64,000 nt of DNA from Neoarius graeffei (GCF_027579695.1 NC_083587.1:33709732-33773731); one strand, 5' to 3'. Counted from the stretch's first letter, positions 49,002-61,027 are shown. The notes: generated by a model from the letters alone, not told the origin. Numbers and translations are program-made.

Positions 49002-50589
49002 CAGTGCCTTGCAAAAGTATTCATACCCCTTGAACTTTTTCACATTTTTCCACCTTACAACCACGAACTTAAAAGTTTTTTATTGAGATTTTATGTGATA
49101 GACCAACACAGAGTAGCACATAATTGTGAAGTGAAACGAAAATGATAAATGGTCTTCAAAATTTTAAACAAATAAAAATCTGAAAAATGTGGTGTGCATT
49201 AGTATTCAGCCCCCTGGACTCTGATACCTCTAAATACAATCCAGTGCAATCAACTGCTTTCAGAAGTCATTTAATTAGTTAATAGAGTCCTACTGTGTGT
49301 AATTTACTCTCAGCATAAATACACTTGTTCTGTGAAGGCCTCAGTGGTTTGTTAGAGAACACTGAAGAACAAACAGCATCATGAAGACCAAAGAACTCAG
49401 CAGACAGGTCAGGGATAAAGTTCTGGAGAAGTTTAAAGCAGGATTAGGTTATAAAAAAAATCCCAAGCTCTGAACATCTCAAGAAGCACTGTTCAATCCA
49501 TCATTCAAAAATGGAAAAAGTATGGCACAACTGCAAACCTACTAAGACATGGCCGTCCACCTAAACTGACAGAGCGAGCAAGGAGAGCACTGGTCAGAGA
49601 AGCAGCCAAGAGGCCCATGATCACTCTGGAGGAGCTGCAGAAATCCACAGCTCAGGTGGGAGAATCTGTGCACAGGACAACTATAAGTCGTACACTCCAC
49701 AAATCTGGCCTTTTTGGAAGAGTGGCAAGAAGAAAGCCATTGTTGAAAGACAGGCATAAGAAGCCATGTAGGGGACACAGCAAACATGTGGAAGAAGGTG
49801 CTTTGGTCAGATGAGACCAAAGTTGAACTTTTTGGCCTAAATGGGCTATGTGTGGCGGAAAACTAACACTGCTCATCACGCTGCACACACCATCCCCACT
49901 GTGAAACATGGTGGTGGCAACATCATGCTATGGGGATGCTTTTCTTCAGCAGGGACAGGGAAGCTGGTCAGAGTTGATGGGAAGATAGATGGAGCTAAAT
50001 ACAGGGCAATCCTGGAAGAAAACCTGTTGGAGGCTGCAAAAGACTTGAGACTGGGAAGGAGATTCACCATCCAGCAAGACAATGACCCTAAACATAAGGC
50101 CAGAGCTACAATGGAATGGTTTAGATCAAAGAATATTCATGTGTTAGAATGGCCCAGTCAAAGTCCAGACCTAAATCCCATTGAGCATCTGTGGCAAGAC
50201 TTGAAAATTGCTGTTCACAGACGCTCTCCATCCAATCTGGCTGAGCTTGAGCTATTTTGCAAAGAATAATGGGCAAAAATTTCAGTGTCTAGATGTGCAA
50301 AGCTGGTACAGACATACCACAAAAGACTTGCAGCTGTAACTGCAGCAAAAGGTGGCTCTACAAAGTATTGACGCAGGGGGGCTGAATACTAATACACATC
50401 ACATTTTTCAGATTTTTATTTGTTTAAAATTTTGAAGACCATTTCTCATTTTTGTTTCACTTCACAATTATGTGCTACTCTGTGTTGGTCTATCGTATAA
50501 AATCTCAATAAAAAACTTTTAAGTTCATGGTTGTAAGGTGGAAAAATGTGAAAAAGTTCAAGGGGTATGAATACTTTTGCAAGGCACTG
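49002..50589 (+). mobile_element. Near-complete Tc1-like transposon, family B
   Basis: Terminal inverted repeats of about 215 bases begin CAGTGCCTTGCAAAAGTATT and differ at only a few positions. TA lies on both sides (49000-49001, 50590-50591). The length of 1.59 kb is typical of Tc1 elements. The transposase gene runs from 49381 to 50269 and is broken. Confidence 0.95.
49381..50269 (+). pseudogene. Tc1 transposase, frameshifted (family B)
   Basis: Tc1 transposases cut and paste DNA by a DDE/D RNase H-like domain behind paired helix-turn-helix domains. The start reads MKTKELSRQVRDKVLEKFKA and stops after 30 codons. A second frame from about 49561 gives LTERARRALVREA then HRTTISRTLHKSGLFGRVAR. 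The third frame, open to 50269, gives [33 protein letters not shown] and [19 protein letters not shown], holding the second Asp and the Glu of the DD34E triad. The first Asp region (SDETKVELFG) is readable near 49806. At least two frameshifts separate the pieces, so no full protein is made. Confidence 0.92.
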
Positions 50590-51099
50590 TAAGGAGGAAC
50601 ATTGCCAACTTGGCATTGTGGATAACAGTTAAAATAATCCTGAGTGTATGTTTGAGTAACAGTGAAATAAGCAGGCATGGGGAACACATTTACTTAATTA
50701 TTTACTTTATTATTTGTTCATTCTTTCATGTCAACGTTTATTCATTTAATAAAAAAAAAACACGCTTGGAATTTTAAAAAATGCCCAAAAATGTAAAATA
50801 GTTTCAATTATTAATTAGCACATTGTATATGTAATGCTTAATGACGATACAATACAGTATTTTAGCATATTTTAAAAACTTTATATTTCATTGTTTTTTT
50901 GGTAAAAAACGAATGTCATGTGGCCTCATCGACTGGATTTAGCAACTACTAACGCCTATATTGGGGACGTGCATTGCAAAGACGCTCTTCGTAATGTTCT
51001 ATTAAGACTCCTCTTTACGAGCGAGGTTGGGAAAACCACGTACAGAGACGACGTTCACTGTTGAAGAGAATCTCTCAAAGGGCACCGTTATCGGGAAAC

Positions 51100-52095
51100 C
51101 TACCCCTGATTAGTGAGGCCTTGGTAAACTGAAAGCCTTTTGAGAGCCTTATAGAGTGACTTCTTCTTCTGGTCAGGTCCGGAACAGACATCGACGATCA
51201 TGGCTCTCCAGTCCTCTCTGTTGTCAGCTAAGCGTATGAGCTCTGTGTTCTTGAGGTGGTTGTTTGCGTATTCTCTCAGACTGTTGGTGAATGTTATTCG
51301 CTGTCTTCTTTGGCTTTCTTTACCCTCAGTCTTGCCACACAGTATCAATTTTTCTCAGCTATCTTTCCTCATGGGGCGGCACGGTGGTGTAGTGGTTAGC
51401 GCTGTCGCCTCACAGCAAGAAGGTCCTGGGTTCGAGCCCCAGGGCCGGCAAGGGCCTTTCTGTGTGGAGTTTGCATGTTCTCCCCGTGTCCGCGTGGGTT
51501 TCCTCCGGGTGCTCCGGTTTCCCCCACAGTCCAAAGACATGCAGGTTAGGTTAACTGGTGACTCTAAATTGACCGTAGGTGTGAATGTGTGAATGGTTGT
51601 CTGTGTCTATGTGTCAGCCCTGTGATGACCTGGCGACTTGTCCAGGGTGTACCCCGCCTTTCGCCCGTAGTCAGCTGGGATAGGCTCCAGCTTGCCTGCG
51701 ACCCTGTAGAAGGATAAAGCGGCTAGAGATAATGAGATGAGATGAGATCTTTCCTCATGACATGGCCGAAGAATTTCAATCGTCGCTCCCTGCTTTGATA
51801 AGTGTTCTTTGGGTTTGTGCCATCCTCAATACATCCACGTTTGATTTCTTTTCTGTCCATGATATTCACAGAATTCTTCTCAGGAACCACATCTCAACAG
51901 CTTCTAGTTTCTTTGTCAAGTCGTTGGTTAGTGTCCAGCTTTTGCAACCGTAGAGTAATACTGACCACACATATGCTTTGAGGATCTGAAATTTTCTACT
52001 TAGCATGATGTTTCTGTTTTTAAAAAATAGGACTCGTCTTGTTGAAAGTGCCTTTTGATACGTTGATTCTCTTCTTTCAAGTGACAAAAGGATCT
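51100..52095 (-). mobile_element. LINE ORF2 C-terminal fragment split by a SINE
   Basis: On the - strand, 52087-51866 reads YVWSVLLYGCKSWTLTNDL then LEAVEMWFLRRIL, and 51348-51100 reads LIRLADNREDWRAMIVDVC. These are hallmark strings of the C-terminal end of endonuclease/reverse transcriptase ORFs in animal non-LTR elements (LYGCE.WTL, FEMWC.RR.L, DR..WR.MI). The frame is broken. A SINE at 51374-51746 separates the halves. The exact clade was not determined. Confidence 0.85.
51374..51746 (+). mobile_element. tRNA-derived SINE, younger subfamily, with perfect target duplication
   Basis: Begins GGGCGGCACGGTGGTGTAGT and ends GAGATGAGATGAG. Both sides carry ATCTTTCCTCATG (51361-51373, 51747-51759) without mismatch, indicating a recent insertion into the LINE fragment. 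Confidence 0.95.
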
Positions 52096-52288
52096 GGAAC
52101 GTGAACTGTAACTTTGCAAACTTTGCAATTATATGGGAAAACCTGAGCTTGAAAATGCTCTAGACTTTTTGTAATTTTAGACACTTTTTGCTGTTGTATT
52201 TTTGCTTGCTTTATTTATACACGTGGCAAGTCAAGTGTGAAAATGTCTTTAGCGTCATTTGAAAATGTCCTCAGCTCATATTGAACAT

Positions 52289-52666
52289 CTCATCTCAGCT
52301 CATCTCATTATCTCTAGTTGCTTTATCCTTCTACAGGGTCGCAGGCAAGCTGGAGCCTATCCCAGCTGACTACGGGCGAAAGGCGGGGTACACCCTGGAC
52401 AAGTCGCCAGGTCATCACAGGGCTGACACATAGACACACAACCATTCACACTCACATTCACACCTACGGTCAATTTAGAGTCACCAGTTAACCTAACCTG
52501 CATGTCTTTGGACTGTGGGGGAAACCGGAGCACCCGGAGGAAACCCACGCGGACACGGGGAGAACATGCAAACTCCACACAGAAAGGCCCTCGCCGGCCA
52601 CGGGGCTCGAACCCAGACCTTCTTATTGTGAGGCGACATCGCTAACCTCTACACCACCGTGCCACC
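52289..52666 (-). mobile_element. tRNA-derived SINE, younger subfamily
   Basis: A reverse copy flanked by CATATTGAACAT (52277-52288, 52667-52678). The head is complete to GGGTGGCAC. Confidence 0.93.
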
Positions 52667-52689
52667 CATATTGAACATATTGGACAAAT

Positions 52690-53332
52690 TTTCAAACCGT
52701 TTTGATGGACAGAGATTCACAACACCATGTTTAGTCAGTAAAAACAGGGTTTGGTTTCTTTGCTGTTCAGAACGTTTCCTAAAAATGTCCACTTTTAGCG
52801 GAGTGTAACATTCACGATGTATAAACACATGGATGGATTGAGGATTTTTCTCCTTGCATTATATAAAGAATAACATTTCCTCAAGAATTATATTCTTTTA
52901 ACAAGAATTTACCAGTTTACAAATCCTTAAGCCATCCATCAACCAATTTGGTGTTCCAAACACGATGGACTTTATCCTGTTTAAACTGTATCCCAGTGCA
53001 CAATGGCATACTGTACAATCCTCATCAATACAAGTTTTTTTTTTTAAATTCAATCTCATCACCCACTTTACTCTTGGCTACCTCTGACCCATTCTACTGA
53101 AAGTCCACTTCTATTCTCATCCATCATAACGTGCCACCAGCACATTCCAGGAATAACAGATAAAATGGCCGCTTCTGCCTGTCAGTGTGGAATGTGACAG
53201 GGTCTCCTCTTCTCATCAGCGTGTATTTTTTTGCACTTGTCATCCGGGTCACTGGTGCTCCGTCATGCTTCAGATATAAACCTCCATCTTTCATGCAGTG
53301 TGACGTGAGCTTTGAAGTGAGTAGGACATCCA

Positions 53333-53365
<33 letters not shown>

Positions 53366-53720
53366 AGGCTCAGTTACCAGGCTCTACACACTTGAGAGCA
53401 AGGCTGTTAGAAAAGGTAATGCATGACAAATGAAAGAGCTCCTTGCTTTTGAGCTGCCAGTTTGCTTTGAAGACCTGTTGTGTGTAAATATTCCATTTGA
53501 ACAACCTGAGCTGCTCTTCACGGGTTGACAAGACGGCATGACAAATTGGATTTGTTATATAGTGAAAGGTTTTTCCCCCCGTTGTTTTTAGAGGTGACAG
53601 ACCCCATTTACACAAACTGCAAAAGGTTGTGCTTTCTTGTTCATATGGATGGCATTAATGCTCACATAAGTAAAGAGAGCTCCCTATAGTGAAGACTTTT
53701 CTCACTAGCTCTCACCAGGG
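52690..53720. other. No gene established; one open frame on the - strand
   Basis: A - strand frame at 53333-53124 (VTRMTSAKKYTLMRRGDPVT, then DRQKRPFYLLFLECAGG) has protein-like composition. It has no recognised family and the + strand is also open. A GT array lies at about 53337-53362. Confidence 0.3.
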
Positions 53721-53724
53721 TTAC

Positions 53725-53837
<113 letters not shown>

Positions 53838-54084
53838 AAGCTGTGAAAAACAGCAAAAATCATTTTAAATAATGCTATATTTCACCCTAGTTTCACTCAG
53901 AAGATCATCAGAATAAAAAAACAACAGTAATAGCAAAAATAGGTGCCTTTACGTTAATTTAGGATATTCACTTGATGAAAAGGAACATACCAGGCAAATT
54001 AGCATGCAAATATAACAAATACAGCTTAATTTTTGTCTTGAATATTTGAGTACCAGCTATATGGATTTATTTCTCTTTTTCCAC

Positions 54085-55035
54085 AGCTACGATGTTGGTT
54101 ACTGATCAGATTTCTGATCTGTGTCAATTTACTCTATCTGTGAAATGCTTTGAGTTTTATTTTGTCTAAGTGACCATGAGACACCAGTCATAAAAAATGG
54201 CAATAACCAAATAAAGAATAATTAGTTATGTGTCCATCTGTAACCACATTCTGTGTGGTTGTGAACATGTTGTGTTTAAATAGTAAGGATGACATTCTGT
54301 TTTTATATCTTCCTTTGATACAGGACTAGCCGAATGTCTGGACACACCTTTTAATTCAGTGGTTTTTCTTTATTTTTATTAATTAAAAGACACTTTATCT
54401 TAAAGTAATGATGAATGTCGTTTCTCTTTACTTACTTGAGCGGTTCTTGACATAATATGGATTACTACAGTTGTGGAATAGGGCTATTTGCTGTATTTTT
54501 ATTATTTACTATTTACTGTTTGACCTCAAACGCATTAAAAAGGAAAGAAATTGCACTAATTAACTTTTGATGAGGTACCTGTTAATTGCAAAGCATTCCA
54601 GGGGACTCCCTCATGAAGCTGGTTAAGAGAATAACAATAGTGTACAAAGCGTCAAGGTAAACACTGGCTACTACAGAATGAAGGATCGAAAATATGAAAC
54701 ATATTTTGTATTTTCCATGTTTTTGTTTACCACATAATTCCATATGTTATTTCATAGTTTTGATGTCTTCAGTATTGTTCTACAATGTAGAAAGCAGTAA
54801 AAAAAAAAAAACCTTATAAATGAGTAGGGGTATACAAACTTTTGACTGGTTGTGATATGGTCTGGTGTTAACCAGACTAGGTTAGATGTAGTTATATATC
54901 ATGCTCTTTTGCTTTGCTTTGCTTATCGCTTATTTATGATAAATGCTTGGCAGTTATTTTCTTTAACCTTCAATTAAACACACATCAGACAATCATCTCA
55001 GCAAACTGTTCTCTTTTAGTTTCTTCACTATTATA
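54085..55035. repeat. Old dispersed duplication, copy 2, interrupted by a MITE
   Basis: Matches 47750-48180 in block order. Removing the MITE at 54328-54862 leaves about 415 bases, close to the length of copy 1. Confidence 0.6.
54328..54862 (-). mobile_element. Tc1-derived MITE (GTCAAAAGTTTGGACAC family), copy 3
   Basis: Inverted relative to the other two copies. Left end GTCTGGACACACCTTTTAAT, right end GGTATACAAACTTTTGACTG. The body has GGGACTCCCTCATGAAGCTG. The transposase is deleted. Confidence 0.82.
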
Positions 55036-55168
55036 ATAAAATACTGAAAACAAAATAAATGTTATTTAATTTTAAATGAATTCAGGATATATTACTTTAT
55101 GAGATCATCGATTACGTTTATGTCATAACTGTCACATATGCAAATATAACAAACAGCATAGGTACCAA

Positions 55169-55169
<1 letters not shown>

Positions 55170-55217
<48 letters not shown>

Positions 55218-55397
55218 TTCACAGATCTCTGACCTTTTGTTTGGTGGAAAATCACAGCCTTTGTTCTTTGTAAAGAAGTGCATTTGCATACTGTGGATGA
55301 TGAATAACAAAAAAACCTATAGCATTGTTCCATAGTTTCACCTTTCTGCTTAAACACATCACTTCCTTCTGATGTCCTAATGTTCTTCCCCAAAAAA

Positions 55398-55462
<65 letters not shown>
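55170..55462. repeat. (CA)n and (TA)n arrays
   Basis: CA repeats at about 55170-55214 and TA repeats at about 55398-55462. The latter borders the Tc1-like element at 55463. Confidence 0.95.
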
Positions 55463-55467
<5 letters not shown>

Positions 55468-57086
55468 CTGAGCGTAAATGAGTACACCCCCTTTGAAAAG
55501 TAACATTTTAAACAATATCTCAGTGAACACAAACAATTTCCAAAATGTTGACAAGACAAAGTTTAATATAACATCTGTTTAACTTATAACGTGAAAGTAA
55601 GGTTAATAATATAAACTTAGATTACACATTTTTCAGTTTTACTCAAATTAGGGTGGTGCAAAAATGAGTACACCCCACAACAAAAACTACTACATCTAGT
55701 ACTTTGTATGGCCTCCATGATTTTTAATGACAGCACCAAGTCTTCTAGGCATGGAATGAACAAGTTGGCGACATTTTGCAACGTCAATCTTTTTCCATTC
55801 TTCAACAACGACCTCTTTTAGTGACTGGATGCTGTATGGAGAGTGATGCTCAACTTGTCTCTTCAGAATTCCCCAAAGAAAATAATTTCTTTACACCACA
55901 AAGGTGAAGGCTACAAGAAGATCAGCAAAGCTTTACTTATCAGTCAGAATACTGTAGCAAAAGTGGTACAAAAATTTAAGAAAGATGGAACTGCAACCAT
56001 CTCACAGAGACGTCCAGGTCATCCACGGAAGTTAGCACCTCAACAGGAGCGTCTTCTGATAGAAGGGTTGAAGAAAATCGGCATGCAAGTTCACTGCAGT
56101 TATCTAAAGAAGTAGAAAGCCAAACTGGGGCGACTTTTTCCCGTGACACAATACGGCGTACACTACAGAGGAATGGCATGCATGGATGCCGTCCACGAAA
56201 GAAGCCTCTCCTAAAGCCCAGGCACAAAAAAGCCCGCCTAGAGTTTGCCAGGGCCCATGCTGACAAAGATGAAGACTACTGGGACTCTATACTCTGGAGT
56301 GATGAGACCAAGATAGATGTTTTTGGAACTGATGGCTTCAAAACTGTATGGCGTCGCAAAGGTGAGGAATACAAAGAAAAATGCATGGTGCCTACAGTGA
56401 AACATGGTGGTGGCAGTGTCCTTATGTGGGGCTGCATGAGTGCTGCTGGTGTCGGGGAGCTGCATTTCATTGATGGCATCATGAATTCACAGATGTATTG
56501 CTCTATACTGAAAGAGAAGATGCTACCATCAGTCCGTGCCCTTGGTCGTTGTGCACTTTTCCAACATGACTAAACACACATCTAAGGCCACTGTTGGATT
56601 TCTGAAGAAGAACAGGGTGAAAGTGATTCAGTGGTCAAGTATGTCTCCTGATCTGAACCCAATCGAACACCTATGAGGAATTCTGAAGAGACAAGTTGAG
56701 CATCACTCTCCATCCAGCATCCAGTCACTAAAAGAGGTCATTGTTGAAGAATGGAAAAAGATTGATGTTGCAAAATGTCGCCAACTTGTTCGTTCCATGC
56801 CTAGAAGACTTGGTGCTGTCATTAAAAATCATGGAGGCCATACAAAGTACTAGATGTAGTAGTTTTTGTTGTGGGGTGTACTCATTTTTGCACCACCCTA
56901 ATTTGAGTAAAACTGAAAATTGTGTAATCTAAGTTTATATTATTAACCTCACTTTCACGTTATAAGTTAAACAGATGTTATATTAAACTTTGTCTTGTCA
57001 ACATTTTGAAAATTGTTTGTGTTCACTGAGATATTGTTTAAAATGTTACTTTTCAAAGGGGGTGTACTCATTTACGCTCAGCACTG
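55463..57086 (+). mobile_element. Tc1-like transposon, family C, with 400-base inverted repeats
   Basis: The ends carry AGTGCTGAGCGTAAATGAGT and its inverse, and the element sits in a TA repeat. The inverted repeats are about 405 bases (about 55465-55872 and 56680-57086), long for Tc1. The right repeat contains the last 60 or so codons of the transposase; the left repeat is therefore an inverted copy of that coding end, and no intact transposase start remains. Confidence 0.93.
55876..56853 (+). pseudogene. Tc1 transposase, broken and lacking its N-terminal start (family C)
   Basis: The HTH part reads [20 protein letters not shown] then [20 protein letters not shown], up to a stop at 56113. 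A second frame (56178-56573) gives LEFARAHADKDEDYWDSILW, SDETKIDVFG and TVKHGGGSVLMWGC, with the first catalytic Asp, and ends at a stop where FQHDNDPKH would be expected. The rest includes [10 protein letters not shown] as DNA, followed by an early stop, then EVIVEEWKKIDVAKCRQLV to MPRRLGAVIKNHGG. The first several residues of the family are replaced by the extended left inverted repeat. It cannot encode an active enzyme. Confidence 0.9.
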
Positions 57087-57699
57087 TATATATGAGAGAG
57101 AGACAGAGAGAGAGAGAGAGCAAACATCTTACTAGACTAATATGTTGACAAATATTTGAATGCATTAAAAAAAACAATCATTTTTACTTGTTCCTTCAAA
57201 TAGTCACTATATATTTTATGATCTGTGTGTATAACATGCAATTAATGTTTCGCCTTGCTTCATTACACTGTAGTTTACATTATTTCTACACTTAGAATTC
57301 ATATTAGATGTTTGTTTTACAAAATTGGAGTATATAATACAAATAATTGAATCAAGATCAGTCAAACATTACCTATACCATCACATATATAATTATTAAC
57401 AAAACACAGGACAGAAAAGCTCAGAAATAAATGCATTTAATGTGAGAAGGTTAAGATCAGGCATTTAATAAGGCTTTTCTACATTCCTACAAATCTATTA
57501 TTTAGCATTTCAAACCTTGTTCTCTTTTTGAGCTGATTTATGGCCCATTGATTTCCCTGCACCTTTGTTTGACATGCTGGGGCGGTAAGAGTCATCACTG
57601 TGTGTCTGCACTTCATACCCTTCATGTCTTCTCTATAGTGAGTGTGTGTCTATCAGATGTCTCTGACAATTCAACACTCCTTGTTTCTCTGTGTTGCAG

Positions 57700-57781
57700 C
57701 ATTCTTTATACTCAAATATGCAGAGGGAGACTCACAGGATGGTATGTGGCAATTTTACTTTAACTCTAATTATGTATGCTG

Positions 57782-57856
<75 letters not shown>

Positions 57857-60600
57857 CTGTGCAAAAGTCTTAGGAACCCTTTTTTTTCATAGAAACTTTG
57901 TTATAGATTTCTATTTTATGATTTCTACATTATCGAGTCAGTACAAAAATGTTTTAGAGTCCAAACGTTCGTTTTCCAGCACAAAATTAAATGAAAATGT
58001 TTCTATCTGAGCAGCATATTACGGTACATAAGAGCTCACTTTTCAGATTAAAAATGAAAACATAATGAAGGCTGCTGGGTTTTGGTGCAAAATGAAGACG
58101 CGAGTGTGACGGTCAAAGTGTGCAGAAGAACTGTGGCTGGTTCTGTAAGACGCTCAGTAAAACCTACAGCTCATTTCCGCATCAAACTGCACTCACTGGA
58201 CCTGAGACGACTATTTTTTTTTTTTTTACCAAAGGGTCATCTCACACCAGATATTGACTTTGTTTCATTTATTACGGCTTACTGCTGTTTATAGTATTTT
58301 TTAAAAATGTTGGAACATTTCATTTCATTATTTTTAAGCTTTTTTATTCGACAGCATTTCTTTACATGCGCCTAAGACTTTTGTACAGTACTGTATATAC
58401 ATGCACAATGTATGTTCAAGACATAGTGTGAGGCATCACATTGCAAATCCAAAGAACTTCATGCTTTTGTTTTATGTTCAGATGATGTTTATGATCATAA
58501 TTGCTTCTGTTTTCTTATATTTGTTAGCGCTCCCATGTTTTTTGGGCTGCTGTAACCAGAGTTTGTTTGCATCTTCTCTCCATCGGTCACCTTCTCTTCC
58601 TATGGTGGATCCTGCCTTAGACAAGGTTCTTCTCCAGGAGAGGTGAGAGCTGTATTACTTTTATCTTTGCTATCTCATCTCATCTCATCTCATCTCATTA
58701 TCTCTAGCCGCTTTATCCTTCTACAGGGTCGCAGGCAAGCTGGAGCCTATCCCAGCTGACTACGGGCGAAAGGCGGGGTACACCCTGGACAAGTCGCCAG
58801 GTCATCACAGGGCTGACACATAGACACAGACAACCATTCACACTCACATTCACACCTACGGTCAATTTAGAGTCACCAGTTAACCTAACCTGCATGTCTT
58901 TGGACTGTGGGGGAAACCGGAGCACCCGGAGGAAACCCACGCGGACACGGGGAGAACATGCAAACTCCACACAGAAAGGCCCTCGCCGGCCCCGGGGCTC
59001 AAACCCAGGACCTTCTTGCTGTGAGGCGACAGCGCTAACCACTACACCACCGTGCCGCCCTCATCTTTGCTATCTTTACTTTTAAAAGTACTTAACTGAT
59101 ACCATGCAACAGAGCATTACATACAGTCTTATATCATTTGCTTTTTCTGTATAAATACCCTTGTATGATATGAAATGATCACCAGTATTAGTATTAGGAT
59201 TAATCTACAGACATTTGCTTAGTTATTTTTTCGAGGAAATAAGTATACTAGAGCTGCAAAAAATACAAGTGATACATGTATATAATAAAACTCAGTGGGT
59301 TTTGATGTAAAGTGCTTCAGTCTTCTTATACCACCATGTTGTCGAACATCCATTAGTTTCTGTTGTCAGTTACATTATAGCAGCTACAAACAAGTGTTAC
59401 CGTGCCAACTTATCAGATTTTTCTGTCTCTTGAAATTAATAAGACAGAAAATGTAGCTTGTAACAAATGTAATGTGCAGTGGCCTCCATGGCCTCCATGA
59501 AGACTTTCATGGGGCGGAAAAAAGTCTGACTGTAACACTCTCAGAAATAAAGGAACCGAACTGTACTTTTCCTTGTCACTGTATGTATCATTTACCTGGA
59601 AAGGTGTATATTATGCGCCTTTAAAAATAATTCAGAATACATAATTATAACTTCATGACCCGTGATGCACCTTTAGTGGTTAGCACTGTCACCTCACAGC
59701 AAGAAGGTTCTGGGTTCGAGCCCAGCGGCTGACGGGGGCCTTTCTGTGTGGAGTTTGCATGTTCTCCCCGTGTCCATGTGGGTTTCCTCCGGGTGCTCCG
59801 GTTTCCCCCACAGTCCAAAGACATGCAGGTTAGGTTAATTGGTGGCTCTAAATTGACCGTGAGTGTGAATTGTTGTTTTGTCTCTATGTATCAGCCCTGT
59901 GATGATCTGGCGACTTGTCCAGGGTGTACCCTGCCCCTCGGCCACAGTCAGCTGGGATAGGCTCTAGCTTGCCTGTGACCCTGCACAGGATAAACAGTTA
60001 TGGATGGACGGATGGACAAATTGTCCATGACCAAAAGCAGTGCTGCAGAGGAGTGGCTAGCCGGCTGTACTTACTTAGCCAAGAAACCCTAGGAAAGGGA
60101 CCCAACCCAGAACACACTGGATGTGTGAAGAAGAAGAAAAGTGAATTCATCACGTTTTATATTTGCTTCTTTAGCTTTCCTGGAGGTATAAAATGAAAAG
60201 ATTCAGGCTCACTGATCATCATTTAACATCCATTTCTTTGATAATTTTGTCTCACAATTCCCAAACAACACAAATGCAGGTTGTGAAGGATCAGACTCCA
60301 TAAATACCTTCAACAACATTATGAGTAACCAGTTCCGATTTACACACAATTCAGCACATCGATGTCTCTCTACACTGTCCTATCCAAAAAAAAAAAAAAA
60401 CATATTAAAAAAAAACCCCTTTTATTATGTAAATAAACTGAAGACAACTTCTTCTTCTTCTTCTTTATAGAGCATGTGCATCCTGGGCTGATGGAGAGGA
60501 GCTTATACCTTCTCAGAATGATCCAAAAGCACTGCCAAATGTTCATCAAACTGTTAAGGAAATGCACAGGAAGGGGAACAGTAGTATGACTTGTATGTAA
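57700..60600 (+). CDS. Candidate 3' end of an unidentified gene, three in-phase exons
   Basis: Exons 57700-57741, 58528-58642 and 60471-60600 have AG acceptors and, where needed, GT donors (GTATGT, GTGAGA). Read in one frame across the junctions (G/CG and AG/A) they give FFILKYAEGDSQD, then ALPCFLGCCNQSLFASSLHR and SPSLPMVDPALDKVLLQER, then ACASWADGEELIPSQNDPK and VHQTVKEMHRKGNSSMTCM with a stop at 60600. I do not recognise the protein. The short segment FLGCC is not a clear membrane helix. Upstream exons were not found. The first intron holds a MITE (57857-58388); a SINE (58676-59062) and another SINE fragment lie in the second. Chance exons remain possible. Confidence 0.33.
57788..57853. 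repeat. (TA)n microsatellite
   Basis: About 33 TA units, bordering the MITE that starts at 57857. Confidence 0.96.
57857..58388. mobile_element. 532-bp Tc1/mariner-type non-autonomous element
   Basis: Inverted ends are CTGTGCAAAAGTCTTAGGAA and GCGCCTAAGACTTTTGTACAG, with TA on both sides. Too short for a transposase. The 70-codon frame inside it was not recognised. Confidence 0.85.
58676..59062 (-). mobile_element. tRNA-derived SINE, younger subfamily, full length
   Basis: Reverse copy with a long CATCT tail at its left end. Flanked by ATCTTTGCTATCT (58663-58675, 59063-59075). Confidence 0.94.
59674..60007 (+). mobile_element. tRNA-derived SINE, older subfamily, 5' end missing
   Basis: Begins inside the tRNA-like head (AGTGGTTAGCACTGTCACCT) and ends CAGTTATGGATGGACGGATGG. 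No clear target duplication. Confidence 0.88.
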
Positions 60601-60609
60601 ATTACTTGC

Positions 60610-61025
60610 AGACATACACACAAATAAAACACACAGTGTGACAGTTGCACAGTATGTGTTGTATGTGTTGTAACGTATAAGCTACAATAGATTATCATAC
60701 CTATCAGTAGAAAATTACTTTCATGAATATCATGATATTTTTAACAATTTGTATTCCGTCTCACTGAATTAATTTTTGTATAGTACTTATAACAATAGAT
60801 TTTGCTTCCTGATTGAGCAAGCCAGATGAGACATTAGCAAGGAAAACTTTCCTGAGATGTCCTGAGGAAGAAACCTTGACAGAACCAGATAGTTGAATAA
60901 TTACAGTGTAAAGAATAAAAGCAAACAGTACTGTGTTGAAAGAATGTTCAGTATGAGTGTACTGTGAGAGAAAGAGTCCTGGGACGAGCACAGAACAGTT
61001 TATATGATTACAGTTGCAGCTCATG
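60610..61025. other. No gene recognised
   Basis: Nothing was recognised except the motif CTCATGTACAACCCC that begins the next transposon. Confidence 0.4.
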
Positions 61026-61027
61026 TA

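Larger units (their letters stand above)
48358..51112. mobile_element. DNA element with GGGTTTCCCGA termini, split by a Tc1-like transposon
   Basis: The left end CTGGGGTGGGTTTCCCGAAA faces the right end TATCGGGAAACCTACCCCTG. Without the 1.6-kb Tc1-like insert the element would be about 1.17 kb. No transposase recognised. Family and target duplication not settled. Confidence 0.6.
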
